Below, piece by piece: positions 37,031 through 48,499 of a DNA stretch of 64,000 nucleotides. The DNA is from an uncultured Sphingomonadaceae bacterium (GTDB taxonomy: Bacteria; Pseudomonadota; Alphaproteobacteria; Sphingomonadales; Sphingomonadaceae): the NCBI GenBank assembly GCA_947501325.1, contig CANMVC010000002.1, forward strand, positions 248,001 through 312,000, read 5' to 3'. Numbering within the stretch: the stretch's first letter is position 1; every line of letters starts with the position of its first letter. The notes under the pieces are model-generated. The model was given only the letters and a program-made list of their open reading frames with translations, did no database searches and had not been told where the DNA came from. The translations under genes were made by a program, and so were the position numbers.

Positions 37031-38380
37031 ATGACACAAGTACATATTATTGGTGGCGGACTCGCCGGATCAGAAGCAGCATGGCAATTGGCGCAGGCAG
37101 GCATAAAAGTGCGCCTTTCGGAAATGCGTGGAAGCGGCGAAATGACGCCTGCACATCAAACGGACGGATTAGCAGAACTGGTCTGTTCCAACAGCTTCCG
37201 CTCTGATGATGCCGAGAAAAATGCGGTTGGCTTGCTGCATGCAGAAATGCGGGACCTGGATTCCATTATCATCGGCGAAGGCGATAAACACCGCCTGCCC
37301 GCCGGCTCTGCGCTCGCCGTAGATCGCGACCATTTTTCCGATGGGGTGACCAAAGCTTTGAGCGAGCATCCAAATATCGAAATTGTCCGCGAACGGATCG
37401 ACCAACTTCCCGAAAGCGGCCTGACGATTGTGGCAACTGGGCCACTCACCGCCATGACCTTGGCCGAAAGCATTGGCGCGGCGACCGGGGAAGACTCCCT
37501 CGCTTTTTTCGACGCCATTGCGCCAATAGTCCATAAAGACAGCATCAACATGGATATCGCCTGGATGCAGTCCCGCTGGGACAAAATTGGCCCGGAAGGC
37601 GATGGCAAAGACTATATCAACTGCCCGATGGATCGCGACCAATATGAGGGGTTCATCCAGGGCCTGCTCGATGGTGAAAAGACTGATTTCAAGGAATGGG
37701 AGAAAAATACTCCCTATTTCGAAGGCTGTATGCCGATTGAAGTCATGGCGTCACGTGGTCCGGAGACCCTGCGTTTCGGTCCGATGAAGCCGGTTGGCCT
37801 TACCAACGCCCATACTGGTGAAAGCGCCTATGCCGTCGTTCAACTGCGGCAGGATAATGCGCTTGGCACGCTATGGAACATGGTCGGTTTTCAGACGAAG
37901 CTGAAATATGGCGCTCAGGCCGACCTGCTGCGTTCTATTCCCGGTCTTGAAAAAGCGGAATTCGCGCGAATGGGTGGTTTGCACCGCAACACTTTCATCA
38001 ATGCGCCAAAACTGCTCGACAGCGAAATGCGCTTGAAAAAGGCACCGCATATCCGCTTTGCAGGTCAGATTACCGGCTGTGAAGGCTATGTCGAAAGTGC
38101 GGCTGTCGGACTGATGGTCGGTCGTATGGTCGCTGCCGAAATCAAGAGTGAATCATTCCCCTATCCGCCACAGACCACGGCCTTCGGGGCATTGCTTTCG
38201 CATATTACGGGCGGAGCGGATGCCCGGGACTATCAACCCATGAACGTCAATTTCGGCCTCTTTCCGCCCTTTGAGCAGCGTATCAAAAAGAAAGAACGCA
38301 AAGAAGCCTATACCGCCCGCGCGCGCAAAGACTTTGCCGATTGGCAGCAGTTATCGGTAAGTGAAACAAAAGCAGCCTAA
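37031..38380 (+). CDS. trmFO: tRNA (uracil-54-C5)-methyltransferase TrmFO
   Basis: 449-residue folate- and FAD-dependent enzyme making ribothymidine in the T-loop. FAD motif [14 protein letters not shown] at the start, the active Cys in [11 protein letters not shown], and the second Cys in [14 protein letters not shown]. It takes the place of SAM-dependent TrmA, a phylogenetic marker for alphaproteobacteria and firmicutes. The TAA interlocks with the stop of the EF-hand gene within CTAA. Confidence 0.96.
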   Translation: MTQVHIIGGGLAGSEAAWQLAQAGIKVRLSEMRGSGEMTPAHQTDGLAELVCSNSFRSDDAEKNAVGLLHAEMRDLDSIIIGEGDKHRLPAGSALAVDRDHFSDGVTKALSEHPNIEIVRERIDQLPESGLTIVATGPLTAMTLAESIGAATGEDSLAFFDAIAPIVHKDSINMDIAWMQSRWDKIGPEGDGKDYINCPMDRDQYEGFIQGLLDGEKTDFKEWEKNTPYFEGCMPIEVMASRGPETLRFGPMKPVGLTNAHTGESAYAVVQLRQDNALGTLWNMVGFQTKLKYGAQADLLRSIPGLEKAEFARMGGLHRNTFINAPKLLDSEMRLKKAPHIRFAGQITGCEGYVESAAVGLMVGRMVAAEIKSESFPYPPQTTAFGALLSHITGGADARDYQPMNVNFGLFPPFEQRIKKKERKEAYTARARKDFADWQQLSVSETKAA

Positions 38381-38847
38381 CATTTACATCGCTGCGACGC
38401 GCTGCGTTTTGGTCGCGTGGCCCTGAATTCAGCGCGGGTCAATTCACCATTTCCATCCTGGTCTGCTCTAGCAAAGCGATCACCGGTAGCGACGGCCCAT
38501 TCTTCAAAGGTCAGCAGATTATTACCGTCTTTATCAAGTGCTTTGAACGCTTTGGTGCGGCTGCTCATTAATTCGAGCCGGGTAATAATCTCGTCGCGAT
38601 TGCGGTCATAACGATTAAATCGCCTTTCCTCGCGAGACGCTCGATAGGCCCTGGGCGGGGTCGGCGGCGGTGGCCCTAATGCCGGTGCGTTCTCATCCGC
38701 TTCGGGCAAACCCTCAGGCTCCGACGGCTCCGGTGGCGGTGGTGCGTCGGGAATGACAACTTCTTGCCCATTCGCGCCGATCCATAAGAACAATCCTGCG
38801 GTTATCAACAGCATCATACTCGCGGCGCCAGCGACATATCGTGTCAT
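38377..38847 (-). CDS. EF-hand calcium-binding protein with N-terminal membrane anchor
   Basis: 156 residues. An N-terminal hydrophobic segment (signal or anchor, about 9-26) and a Pro/Glu-rich linker ([11 protein letters not shown]) precede three EF-hand-type loops: [24 protein letters not shown] and [12 protein letters not shown]. The loops hold D/N at 1, 3, 5 and E at 12. Probably periplasmic Ca2+ binding. The C-terminus ends in Cys-Lys-Cys. Function unknown; such proteins are common in sphingomonads. Confidence 0.85.
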   Translation of the reverse strand: MTRYVAGAASMMLLITAGLFLWIGANGQEVVIPDAPPPPEPSEPEGLPEADENAPALGPPPPTPPRAYRASREERRFNRYDRNRDEIITRLELMSSRTKAFKALDKDGNNLLTFEEWAVATGDRFARADQDGNGELTRAEFRATRPKRSASQRCKC

Positions 38848-38882
38848 GTGCCGCTTGCTCCTTTCCGCTGTTCCTCATGGTG

Positions 38883-39554
38883 TTAACAGCCAGTCATGCC
38901 GTGCCAAATAATCTTACTCGCAACCCTTGGCCGATAAAGATCAGCTGTTAACGTCCCCTTTTTTGCATCGCTTTGCGCCAATTTACAGAAAATAGAGAGC
39001 GGCCGTCCGCTACTGTCAAAACGAACCGATGAGGTTGATTCGAAAAGTCCGCGAGACTTTTCAAATGCCTGTTCGCGCATTTCTGGCTCGCTGCAATGCC
39101 GTGCAAAGTCCCAGAGCGCCCAGCCTTGCGCGCCCATTTTTTGTTCATCCGTAAGTATATTGTTACCAGCGAGTGCGAAGCTGAAGACCCCCTCGCCGCG
39201 CTTGATCGCATATTGATCAAATTGGCGATCATCCCAGGGGAAGTCATCCAGCAGATATTCCCAGCCTTCCAAAAGGTTCAGTAAAGGTGCCAAATCAGCC
39301 CCGTCCTGTTCCGCTTCGGTGATTAACGCAACCAGCGGTTCACCGCTCGGGCGCTTCTCCGCATCTGTGGTTAAAATATCGCGCCACCAGGTTAACCGCA
39401 TTTGTCCAATCAATGTTTCAGAGGTCGAACGGATAACCTCCGCAAATCTCGAATCCAACGCAAAAGCAAGGGCATAGCGAGAGCGATCACGGCGTTTTGC
39501 ATAAGCCAAAACCAATCGTCTCAACGGATCCAACTGTAAAAATGCGTCACTCAT
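38883..39554 (-). CDS. Squalene/phytoene synthase-family protein, likely NDUFAF6-like
   Basis: 223 residues from ATG 39554, which starts DPLRRLVLAYA, typical of this short alphaproteobacterial group; ATG 39611 adds 19 residues. Residues like RLTWWRDIL and YAIKRGEGVF match the squalene/phytoene synthase fold. The DxxxD metal motifs for diphosphate binding are not evident, so a catalytic role is doubtful; NDUFAF6-type complex I assembly is one option. Divergent from the tadG-like gene, whose start is 155 bases away. Confidence 0.8.
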   Translation of the reverse strand: MSDAFLQLDPLRRLVLAYAKRRDRSRYALAFALDSRFAEVIRSTSETLIGQMRLTWWRDILTTDAEKRPSGEPLVALITEAEQDGADLAPLLNLLEGWEYLLDDFPWDDRQFDQYAIKRGEGVFSFALAGNNILTDEQKMGAQGWALWDFARHCSEPEMREQAFEKSRGLFESTSSVRFDSSGRPLSIFCKLAQSDAKKGTLTADLYRPRVASKIIWHGMTGC

Positions 39555-39708
39555 GTCCGAGGCCGTTGCCAGTTTCCCGTCGGAAATCAAGGTAAAGATT
39601 GCTTTAACCATAGGCCTTGGTCTGCCGCTAACCCTTTTCTCCCTATCAGACACGCTGAATTGAAATCCACCAGCGGGAATTATCGCGCTTAGATCAGAGG
39701 CCAGGGGC

Positions 39709-41718
39709 ATGGTTACGCAGAACGACATGAAATCGCGAAAGTCATTTTTACAACGGCTACGTTCCGATAGTGCCGGTAATACGCTCGCCATGGCAGCGGC
39801 TGCGCTGTTCCCGATCATGGGTCTTGTCGGTGGTGGCGTCGATATGGGCCGCGCTTATATGGCGAAGGCCCGCCTGCAACAGGCTTGCGATGCTGGCGTG
39901 CTTGCTGGTCGGCGCAACATGACTCAGGATACAATGACTGCCGCAGATATCGCGGAAGCAAAGAAATTTTTTGACTTCAACTTTCCCGAGGAATCATTCG
40001 GCTCAACGAAGTTTGATGCAACGGTAACTGATAAAGACGGAACCGTAGCGTCCGTGAACAAGCTCGTTTTTAAAGATGGTGCCGACGTGCGGGTTGTTGA
40101 GGGAGAAGCCCAGACAACCATTAAAACGACATTGATGAAAGTCTTTGGTTACGAAAACATGGTCATCAAAACCGACTGCAGCAGTCGTTTGGACGTCGGC
40201 AATGTCGATGTGATGATGGTTCTTGATGTTACCGGTTCGATGGGTGGAACCGTATCTGATGGCGGTACGAGGCTCGACGCCCTCAAGGTAGCCGTTAAAG
40301 ATTTTTACGGCGTTCTCGGCGCCGGCGGCGGATCTTCCGGCGAACAGATCCGTTACGGGTTTGTCCCCTATTCCAGTACCGTGAATGTCGGCGAAATATT
40401 ATATGATGCTAACCCAGACTGGTTGATTGGCGGCAATTCCGGCGAACGGGCCACTTATCAAACGCGCGCAGCAGTGTTCGAAGTCGAAGACAAAAACGAT
40501 CCTGGATACACGATTGCATCGCAAGATTTTGAAGAGATGCTGACCCAGCTCGATGGCCCGGAATGTACCGACCGTTATGCCGAAAATCTGAATGTCGATA
40601 CATATTTTGTTCCCGATCCATCAGGACAGCCACTGATTATTTCGGAGAACAGAACAACAAATCTCGTGACCAGAGTGACCGATACATTTCGGTATTTGAG
40701 CTGGAATGGTAGCACAGACGCTCCACCAGCCGGTGCAGTTGGCAATACTTTCTGGCGCCAATGCAAACGGATCCGTACAAGAACCACGGAAGAAATACCG
40801 GTTGTCCAAGTCGACAAATGGCAACCCGGGGCGGCCCGCATTACGGATTGGGTATATAATGAGCTGACTCATGATGTTTACGACTATGTGCGGTCCATCA
40901 AACCGAGCAATCCTGCGGCTCAGAACCCGACGTCTGCCGCTAGCGATCCGCAACGATGGGCGGGATGTATTGTTGAACGCCAATCCAACAATACGATAAC
41001 AACGGCAACGACGACTATTCCTTCTGATGCGCTTGATCTGCAAATCGATCTCTTGCCGACCGATGCCGCCTCGAAATGGTCGCCATTTTGGGCAGATCTC
41101 AAATATAATCGTACGGATACAAATCCCGCTACGTCTGGATCCAAAATTGCTATGAGCGGTGACTCGGCTGCTTGCCCTGCCCCCGCACGAAAACTACAAT
41201 CTTATGCAACTTATGATGATGGCACATCCAATGATCTGGAAAGCTATATTTCCGGGTTGCAGGATGGCGGTTTCACCAATCATACTATCGGTATGATTTG
41301 GGGGGCACGTCTACTATCTCCTGATGGGCTGTTTAAAACCGAAAATGAATCGGCACCTAATGGCTTCAGCATCGGGCGGCACGTTGTGTTCATGACCGAT
41401 GGCTCCATGGTTATCAGGCAAACAAACTATGGTGCTTATGGATACCAGAAACTCGATGACAGTATCGCAGCCGCTAATGCCGGAAATACCGAATTAGCAG
41501 AGCGGCAGGCCCATCGCTTCCAATTAATGTGCGCAGCGACGCGAGCAAAGGGTTGGACGATTTGGGTGGTGCAATTCGGCGTCAGCAATGTGACACCCAA
41601 TATGCTGGCCTGCGCCAGCAGCCCCGGTAATGCGGCGGCAGCAAACGACAAAGCGTCTTTGCAAGCTGCATTCGCGAATATCGCTCAGAAAATTGGTGGA
41701 TTGAGGTTGTCGAACTAA
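39709..41718 (+). CDS. TadG-like pilus assembly protein with VWA domain
   Basis: 669 residues. One N-terminal membrane helix (AMAAAALFPIMGLVGGGVDMG, the Tad signature), then a von Willebrand factor A domain with MIDAS-like DVTGSMG, a large insertion, and later VFMTDGS and GMIWGARLL motifs. Probably envelope-located and part of a Flp/Tad-type structure. The tadE-like gene begins on its stop codon. The ATP-driven Tad core (cpaF, tadB, tadC, flp) is not in this window. Confidence 0.85.
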   Translation: MVTQNDMKSRKSFLQRLRSDSAGNTLAMAAAALFPIMGLVGGGVDMGRAYMAKARLQQACDAGVLAGRRNMTQDTMTAADIAEAKKFFDFNFPEESFGSTKFDATVTDKDGTVASVNKLVFKDGADVRVVEGEAQTTIKTTLMKVFGYENMVIKTDCSSRLDVGNVDVMMVLDVTGSMGGTVSDGGTRLDALKVAVKDFYGVLGAGGGSSGEQIRYGFVPYSSTVNVGEILYDANPDWLIGGNSGERATYQTRAAVFEVEDKNDPGYTIASQDFEEMLTQLDGPECTDRYAENLNVDTYFVPDPSGQPLIISENRTTNLVTRVTDTFRYLSWNGSTDAPPAGAVGNTFWRQCKRIRTRTTEEIPVVQVDKWQPGAARITDWVYNELTHDVYDYVRSIKPSNPAAQNPTSAASDPQRWAGCIVERQSNNTITTATTTIPSDALDLQIDLLPTDAASKWSPFWADLKYNRTDTNPATSGSKIAMSGDSAACPAPARKLQSYATYDDGTSNDLESYISGLQDGGFTNHTIGMIWGARLLSPDGLFKTENESAPNGFSIGRHVVFMTDGSMVIRQTNYGAYGYQKLDDSIAAANAGNTELAERQAHRFQLMCAATRAKGWTIWVVQFGVSNVTPNMLACASSPGNAAAANDKASLQAAFANIAQKIGGLRLSN

Positions 41719-42311
41719 TGACCATAGAAACAAAAACCGCTCGCCTGGATCGCGATGAAAACGGCGCTACGCTGATGGAATTTGGCTTGATCGCTGCTCC
41801 ATTGATAACGCTCTTGCTCGGTATCATGGATATTGGGTACCAAGGTTATCTGGACACGATGTCCAAGTCGATCATGCATCAAGTCGCTCGTCAGGCGTCA
41901 GTTGGTGGCAAATCTGTCGCGGACATCGAAGCCGAGGTAAAGGATGGTCTTGATCCATTGTTGCTGAAAAATGCAACTGTGACAGTTTCGGTCAGAAGCT
42001 ATTTTGACTTTACCAATATCGGTAAGCCCGAGAAATTAACGAAGGACCTGAACGGTGATGGAAATCTCGATAGTGGAGATTGCTATCTCGATGGTAACCG
42101 TAATGATGTTTTTGATATCAATACCGGTAAAACCGGGACGGGTGGACCGGACGATATCGTGAACTACGAAATCACCATTACATCGCCAAGGATTTTCCCG
42201 CTGGCAGGTTTGTTCGGCGGTTCCAAAACCATGAAAAGTTATAATGCAACAGCGGTACGCAACCAACCCTATGGCTCTCAAGTCAGCGACCCCGAATTGT
42301 GCGAGGCATAA
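41718..42311 (+). CDS. TadE-family pseudopilin-like protein
   Basis: 197 residues with the TadE hallmark NGATLMEFGLIAAPLITLLLG near residue 15, a prepilin-like hydrophobic helix with Glu5-equivalent. The C-terminal domain is exported and beta-rich with a repetitive acidic segment (DLNGDGNLDSGD) resembling a Ca2+-binding loop. Starts on the tadG stop (TAATG). No prepilin peptidase is nearby. Confidence 0.87.
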   Translation: MTIETKTARLDRDENGATLMEFGLIAAPLITLLLGIMDIGYQGYLDTMSKSIMHQVARQASVGGKSVADIEAEVKDGLDPLLLKNATVTVSVRSYFDFTNIGKPEKLTKDLNGDGNLDSGDCYLDGNRNDVFDINTGKTGTGGPDDIVNYEITITSPRIFPLAGLFGGSKTMKSYNATAVRNQPYGSQVSDPELCEA

Positions 42312-42316
42312 GCATC

Positions 42317-43024
42317 ATGACGATACCAAAGAACCGGATCCTCTCAAGGGCCATTCCCGACAATCGTGCAACGCGCTTCATCAAGAAACTGCATGAAGAC
42401 AAAAGTGGTCTCGCGCTGATTGAGTTTGCATTTGTTGCGCCTTTCATGCTGACCGTAGGTCTGACAGGTATGGAGACCGCTAATCTGGCCGTCGGGCATT
42501 TGCAGGTAAGCCAAGTTGCCATGCTGGTCGCGGATAACGCATCTCGCGTCCGAAGCTCTATCGACGAGGCGGATATTCGCGAAATATTTACCGGCGCCGA
42601 TTTGACCGGCAGCAGCATCGACTTCTCGCCCAATGCGCGCATTATTCTGTCGAACCTGGAGCATAATGGATTGTCTGGCTCTGATGAAGGTCAATGGATA
42701 CGCTGGCAGCGCTGCTATGGTGGCAACACAAGCTACAGCTCGACCTATGGCAATGAAGGTGATGGTCAGACAGATTCGTCTCTTTCCGCCGGAATTGGCC
42801 CCGCTGGTAAGAAGATATCAGCTACGCCCGCGTCCGCGGTCAATTTTGTCGAAGTCGTATATGATTACAAACCTCTGATATCTGACCGTTTCTTTGGCAA
42901 CATCGTTATACGCTATGAAAGCGCCTTCGTTGCGCGCGAACGTAATGATCATGCCATGAAAAACGCCAGTAATATTCCTGACAGCCAAAGATGGACATGC
43001 GATCGGTACGCCGTCATCACCTGA
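42317..43024 (+). CDS. TadE-family protein, second copy
   Basis: 235 residues from ATG 42317. The N-terminal segment SGLALIEFAFVAPFMLTVGLTG is the TadE-like hydrophobic helix, followed by an exported domain with serine/glycine-rich loops. Forms a trio with the two preceding genes; together they look like an envelope substructure or minor pilin set. Ends 8 bases from the pdhB stop on the other strand. Confidence 0.85.
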   Translation: MTIPKNRILSRAIPDNRATRFIKKLHEDKSGLALIEFAFVAPFMLTVGLTGMETANLAVGHLQVSQVAMLVADNASRVRSSIDEADIREIFTGADLTGSSIDFSPNARIILSNLEHNGLSGSDEGQWIRWQRCYGGNTSYSSTYGNEGDGQTDSSLSAGIGPAGKKISATPASAVNFVEVVYDYKPLISDRFFGNIVIRYESAFVARERNDHAMKNASNIPDSQRWTCDRYAVIT

Positions 43025-43032
43025 TCGCTGTT

Positions 43033-44403
43033 TTACCGGTAGCACACCTTTTTTGCCGCCGCGATGATCCGGTCGCTGTCAATCAATGCTGCTTTTTCGA
43101 GATTAGCCGCGTAGGGCAGCGGGACATCTTCATTGGTCACACGCACGACCGGTGCATCGAGATCATCAAAACCCTGCTCCATGCATACGGCGACAATCTC
43201 GCTGGCGATAGAACATGTCGGCCAGCCTTCCTCGGCAACAACCAGACGGTTGGTTTTCTTCAAGCTGTTGAGCACTGTTTCCTTATCAAGCGGTCGCAGC
43301 GTCCGCAGATCAATAACCTCGGCATCGATTCCGTCTTCTGCCAACTTGTCGGCGGCTTCCAACGCCAGTCCGACGCCGATGGAATAGCTTACGATCGTCA
43401 CGTCAGCACCTTCCCGCATGATCCGCGCTTTGCCGATCGGCAATGTATAATCATCAATGTCGGGAATTTCGAACGAGCGGCCGTAGATTAATTCATTTTC
43501 CAGAAACACCACAGGGTCCGGGCATTGAATGGCAGCTTTCAACAAGCCCTTTGCATCCGCTGCATCATAGGGGGCAATTACGATCAGGCCGGGAACGCTG
43601 GCATACCAAGGGCCGTAATTCTGACTATGTTGCGCGCCAACGCGGGAAGCCGCGCCATTGGGACCGCGGAAAACGATCGGGCACCGCATCTGCCCGCCGG
43701 ACATATAGTTGGTCTTGGCGGCAGAGTTTATAATATGATCAATCGCCTGCATTGCGAAGTTGAAGGTCATGAATTCCACCACCGGCTTCAGCCCGCCCAT
43801 AGCGGCACCGGCACCAATGCCGGCAAAGCCATGTTCAGTGATCGGCGTATCTATGACCCGTTTGCCGCCAAATTCATCGAGTAGCCCTTGGGTGACCTTA
43901 TAGGCCCCCTGATATTCCGCGACCTCTTCGCCCATCACGAAAACGCGGTCATCCTTGCGCATTTCTTCCGCCATTGCATCACGCAGTGCTTCGCGGACGG
44001 TTATGGTGGTCATCGCGGTGCCCTCCGGAACAGCGGGATCATCAGCGCGCGATATAGGCGCTGCGGGCGCTTCCTCAGCTATTTCGGGTGGTGGAGCGGC
44101 CTCCGCTTTCTCTTCGGGAGCTGGTTCGGACTTGGCTTCTGGTGCAGAACCCTCCTCCTCGTCTTCTCCGGTCATTTCGGCAATGACCGCGCCAACGGCC
44201 ACATTGTCGGTTCCCTCGGCGATCAGTATTTTCGAAATCACACCCTCGTCGACTGCTTCAAATTCCATCGTCGCTTTGTCGGTTTCAATCTCGGCCAATA
44301 TGTCACCGGAGCGAACTTCATCGCCCTCTTTCACCAGCCACTTGGCCAGCGTACCTTCTTCCATGGTGGGTGACAGTGCCGGCATTTTCAATTCGATTGC
44401 CAT
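43033..44403 (-). CDS. pdhB: Pyruvate dehydrogenase E1 beta with N-terminal lipoyl domain
   Basis: 456 residues from ATG 44403 (TTG 44406 is an alternative). A lipoyl domain covers about 1-76 with lipoylated K43 in [11 protein letters not shown], then a Pro/Glu/Ala linker, then the E1-beta transketolase domain ([35 protein letters not shown]). The lipoyl fusion on E1-beta is characteristic of alphaproteobacteria. The ATG overlaps the pdhA TGA by one base. Needs E2 and E3, not in the window. LipA is encoded at 14-15 kb. Confidence 0.97.
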   Translation of the reverse strand: MAIELKMPALSPTMEEGTLAKWLVKEGDEVRSGDILAEIETDKATMEFEAVDEGVISKILIAEGTDNVAVGAVIAEMTGEDEEEGSAPEAKSEPAPEEKAEAAPPPEIAEEAPAAPISRADDPAVPEGTAMTTITVREALRDAMAEEMRKDDRVFVMGEEVAEYQGAYKVTQGLLDEFGGKRVIDTPITEHGFAGIGAGAAMGGLKPVVEFMTFNFAMQAIDHIINSAAKTNYMSGGQMRCPIVFRGPNGAASRVGAQHSQNYGPWYASVPGLIVIAPYDAADAKGLLKAAIQCPDPVVFLENELIYGRSFEIPDIDDYTLPIGKARIMREGADVTIVSYSIGVGLALEAADKLAEDGIDAEVIDLRTLRPLDKETVLNSLKKTNRLVVAEEGWPTCSIASEIVAVCMEQGFDDLDAPVVRVTNEDVPLPYAANLEKAALIDSDRIIAAAKKVCYR

Positions 44404-45488
44404 CAATATTGCTCCACCAAGACGTCGGTATATAGCTCGGACATTTCTGGTTCTGGAGATTCTTCAGCAAAATCAGCCGCCTCCATAACCGTTTTGCGAA
44501 CCTTTTTATCCAGCGCTTTCAGATCTTCCTCTTTCACGCCCTGCTTCATCAGCATGGCCTTCAATCGCTCGATCGGATCGGATTTTTCGCGCACGTCCTG
44601 AACCTCATCCCGACTGCGATATTTGGCGGGATCAGACATGGAGTGCCCGCGATAGCGATAGGTTTTCAGTTCCATCAATACCGGGCCTTTGCCAGCCCGC
44701 ACATATTTCAAGGCTTCTTCTACAGCGCCCCGTACGGCCAAAACATCCATCCCGTCGACCTGCATGCCGGGAATACGAAAACTCTCCCCGCGTCGGTATA
44801 GTTGGTCTTCGGATGATGACCGATTGACACTGGTGCCCATCGCATATTGGTTATTCTCGATCACGAAAATGACCGGCAACTTCCAAAGCTCCGCCATGTT
44901 GAAGCTTTCGTATACCTGCCCCTGATTGGACGCACCATCGCCGAAATAGGCCAGACAGACGCCACCATCTTCCTTATATTTGTGACCAAAGGCGAGCCCT
45001 GTACCGAGTGATACTTGCGCGCCAACAATGCCGTGCCCGCCATAAAAGCCATGTTCCACGGAGAACATGTGCATGGAACCGCCCTTGCCTTTTGATATTC
45101 CGGAAGCACGACCGGTCAGCTCTGCCATGACAATGTTGGGATCAATTCCACAGGCAAGCATATGGCCATGGTCCCGATAACCGGTAATCACGCTGTCCTT
45201 ACCAGGCTCAATCGCGGATTGCAGTCCGGTAACCACAGCTTCCTGCCCAATATAAAGGTGACAAAACCCGCCAATTAACCCCAAACCATAAAGCTGCCCC
45301 GCCTTTTCCTCAAAGCGTCTGATGAGCAGCATCTGTTCATAAAATTCCATCAACTCCGATTTGCTCGCCTTATACAGCGGAGTTTTCAACACTGCTGCTC
45401 GGCTAGACGATTTTGCCGGCACCTTTTTTGGCGCAGCTTTGGCTGGCGCCTTGGATTTCGATGGGGCTTTCTGGGGAGTTTTTGCCAC
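44403..45488 (-). CDS. pdhA: Pyruvate dehydrogenase E1 alpha
   Basis: 361 residues from GTG 45488. Thiamine-diphosphate site [17 protein letters not shown], phosphorylation-loop-like [19 protein letters not shown], and [12 protein letters not shown]. The first 33 residues are a Lys/Ala/Pro/Ser-rich basic tail with no counterpart in the catalytic fold, probably disordered. Pairs with PdhB for pyruvate decarboxylation; one-base overlap with pdhB. Leftward operon behind ftsB and eno. Confidence 0.96.
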   Translation of the reverse strand: MAKTPQKAPSKSKAPAKAAPKKVPAKSSSRAAVLKTPLYKASKSELMEFYEQMLLIRRFEEKAGQLYGLGLIGGFCHLYIGQEAVVTGLQSAIEPGKDSVITGYRDHGHMLACGIDPNIVMAELTGRASGISKGKGGSMHMFSVEHGFYGGHGIVGAQVSLGTGLAFGHKYKEDGGVCLAYFGDGASNQGQVYESFNMAELWKLPVIFVIENNQYAMGTSVNRSSSEDQLYRRGESFRIPGMQVDGMDVLAVRGAVEEALKYVRAGKGPVLMELKTYRYRGHSMSDPAKYRSRDEVQDVREKSDPIERLKAMLMKQGVKEEDLKALDKKVRKTVMEAADFAEESPEPEMSELYTDVLVEQY

Positions 45489-45596
45489 GCTTGCGGATTC
45501 CTGTTTTCAGATGTGCAATACCATAAACAGATAGGCCCAAATTCCAAAGCCTAATACGTTGGAAAGCACACAAAAAAACGGAATGACCCTATAAGC

Positions 45597-45908
45597 CTAT
45601 TTTAGCGGGACGATAATCTCGTCGGGGTGGACAAAATTGCCTTCTTTGCGAAGCAGTTCTCCGACCAAATCAGGGTCTGCTCCGTTGGGATCAAGCAGCC
45701 GAACCCGGTTCTTTAAAGCATCACGTTCCACTTTGAGCGCGGCCAGTTCTACATGCCGCTCTTGCAGCGAGGTGCTATATTCACCCCACGCCAATATGCC
45801 TGTCGGTCCAAGCACCGCATAGCCGGCGATGGCAAGCAATGTCAGCAGCGCAAAGCCGGGGCCCAGCGCCGCCTTGATCAATCCACCAATTTTTTCTTTC
45901 TGGGCCAT
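45597..45908 (-). CDS. ftsB: Septum formation initiator FtsB/DivIC
   Basis: 103 residues from ATG 45908; upstream frame to 45956 is rejected. A short cytoplasmic head, one membrane helix (about 13-36), then a coiled coil (VELAALKVERDALKNRVRLLD) and a C-terminal periplasmic tail. Matches FtsB, the bitopic component of the FtsQLB divisome subcomplex. The eno-ftsB-pdhA-pdhB order is typical of alphaproteobacteria. Its stop is 108 bases before the pdhA start. Confidence 0.9.
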   Translation of the reverse strand: MAQKEKIGGLIKAALGPGFALLTLLAIAGYAVLGPTGILAWGEYSTSLQERHVELAALKVERDALKNRVRLLDPNGADPDLVGELLRKEGNFVHPDEIIVPLK

Positions 45909-46027
45909 ATTCTCTCTTGAATCAGAATATTGATTCGCTGGCAAGCATGTTAACACTTTTATTTTCCGCGGCCCGCAAGAAGCCGCCGAAGCGCCCCACA
46001 GGAAGGGTCGATATTCGCAAACTCGCT

Positions 46028-47326
<1,299 letters not shown>

Positions 47327-47518
47327 TTACGTATCGCAAAGGCCTTATCGATATGATATGCTTGTGGCAATCATCTGCTGCACCATCAGGAACAGTCACT
47401 CGGTAATTTACCCTTGAATCTTAGGGATTAGGCACCATCTGCTCTAAAGGGAAACTATGATCGAATTCATTTTCGGTCACGTTAAATTGGCAAGGGTTTG
47501 GAAGAAGGAATTTTAAAT

Positions 47519-48043
47519 ATGGCCGTCGATCAGGGAAAGAAACCAACCACCCGTAAAGCACCTGCTAAAAAGGCAACGGCGAAAAAGCCAGCGGCTCGCA
47601 AACCCGCAGCCAAAAAAACCACCGCAAAGAAAACTTCAGCTGCTAAACCTGCTGCCCCTTTGAAAGCGGGCGCTACAAGAGCGGCAGCCGATACCAATAC
47701 AGCCAGTGAGCTGAAAAATCGCGCCATCGATAAAGCCAGGTCAACGGCCAATGACGGCAAGGCGAAAGCTGGCGAAGCCATCGGCACGTTGAGCGAAATG
47801 ATTGAAAATAGCGCCAAGACTATCGATGAAAATGTCGGCGAGAAATACGGCGACTATGCCCGTTCAGCCGCTGATGCGGTCTCTTCTTTCGCGGAGAAAC
47901 TCAATTCCAAGGATGTTGACGCGATGGTAGAAGATGCACGTGAGTTCGTTAGGAAAAAGCCCGCCGTCGCAATTGGTGCGGCCGCTGTCGTGGGGCTCGT
48001 CATTTCCCGTCTTATCAAATCAGGAACGGATGATCGCAGCTAG
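47519..48043 (+). CDS. YqjD/ElaB-like membrane protein with histone-H1-like N-terminal tail
   Basis: 174 residues from ATG 47519, which follows a GAAGGAA site. The first 55 residues are Lys/Ala/Pro repeats (AKKATAKKPAARKPAAKK) like bacterial H1-type proteins. The middle is amphipathic helical. The C-terminus RKKPAVAIGAAAVVGLVISRLI is a membrane segment like those of DUF883 proteins (ElaB/YqjD, which bind ribosomes at the inner membrane). Combining a nucleic-acid-binding tail with a membrane anchor suggests tethering of DNA or ribosomes. Not confirmed in any characterised protein I know. Confidence 0.75.
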   Translation: MAVDQGKKPTTRKAPAKKATAKKPAARKPAAKKTTAKKTSAAKPAAPLKAGATRAAADTNTASELKNRAIDKARSTANDGKAKAGEAIGTLSEMIENSAKTIDENVGEKYGDYARSAADAVSSFAEKLNSKDVDAMVEDAREFVRKKPAVAIGAAAVVGLVISRLIKSGTDDRS

Positions 48044-48088
48044 AGTATTTATAGCAACTGCCGGTTATATCTGTGTGAGTGATAGACA

Positions 48089-48499
48089 TTGGACAACAAG
48101 ACTGTGGCCATAGAAGATAAGCCGTCACCGGATGAAAATGGGGTTGCGTCAAATTACGCACCTGCTGCTGATGAAAAGTCGATAAAAACACAAGTCACCG
48201 ATCTCGTCGATGATGTTCGCAAGCTGGCGGAAGCCGAGCTTGAATATTATCGGGTAAAATTATCTGTTAATATGGCCGCGACGAAGACCGTATTGCTTCT
48301 GTTCAGTGTCGCGATCATAATTGGAGCCACTGGGCTGGTAGCTCTGATATTGGGAATTTTGTTGATATTGACCCATTATTGGGGACCAGTAGCAGCAACA
48401 GGCCTGTTGACCGGAAGCGCATTGCTTGTGACAACAGTTCTACTCAATATGGCAATAAAACGGGCGCGCAAATTACCGCTGGATGAGAATGACCCATGA
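48089..48499 (+). CDS. YqjE-like membrane protein (phage-holin superfamily / holin-X)
   Basis: 136 residues from TTG 48089. A polar acidic N-terminus is followed by two long hydrophobic helices (TVLLLFSVAIIIGATGLVALI and the second ending LLVTTVLLNMAI), then a basic tail. This is the PF07332-type Actino-holin-X/YqjE arrangement, usually next to a YqjD-like gene as here. Role unknown. Its stop overlaps the next start (ATGA). Confidence 0.75.
   Translation: MDNKTVAIEDKPSPDENGVASNYAPAADEKSIKTQVTDLVDDVRKLAEAELEYYRVKLSVNMAATKTVLLLFSVAIIIGATGLVALILGILLILTHYWGPVAATGLLTGSALLVTTVLLNMAIKRARKLPLDENDP

Noticed and set aside
39555-39818. N-terminal extension of the squalene-synthase-like protein
   Set aside because: It would overlap the start of the divergent TadG-like gene and lacks family similarity; the internal ATG is preferred.
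47389-47393. GGAAC box upstream of the YqjD-like gene, suggestive of an EcfG stress promoter
   Set aside because: No CGTT-type -10 at 16-18 bases; not enough support.
47540-47690. Repetitive AAG/GCC-rich stretch that might be taken for a repeat array or CRISPR
   Set aside because: It is the coding sequence of the Lys/Ala-rich tail; no regular spacer pattern.
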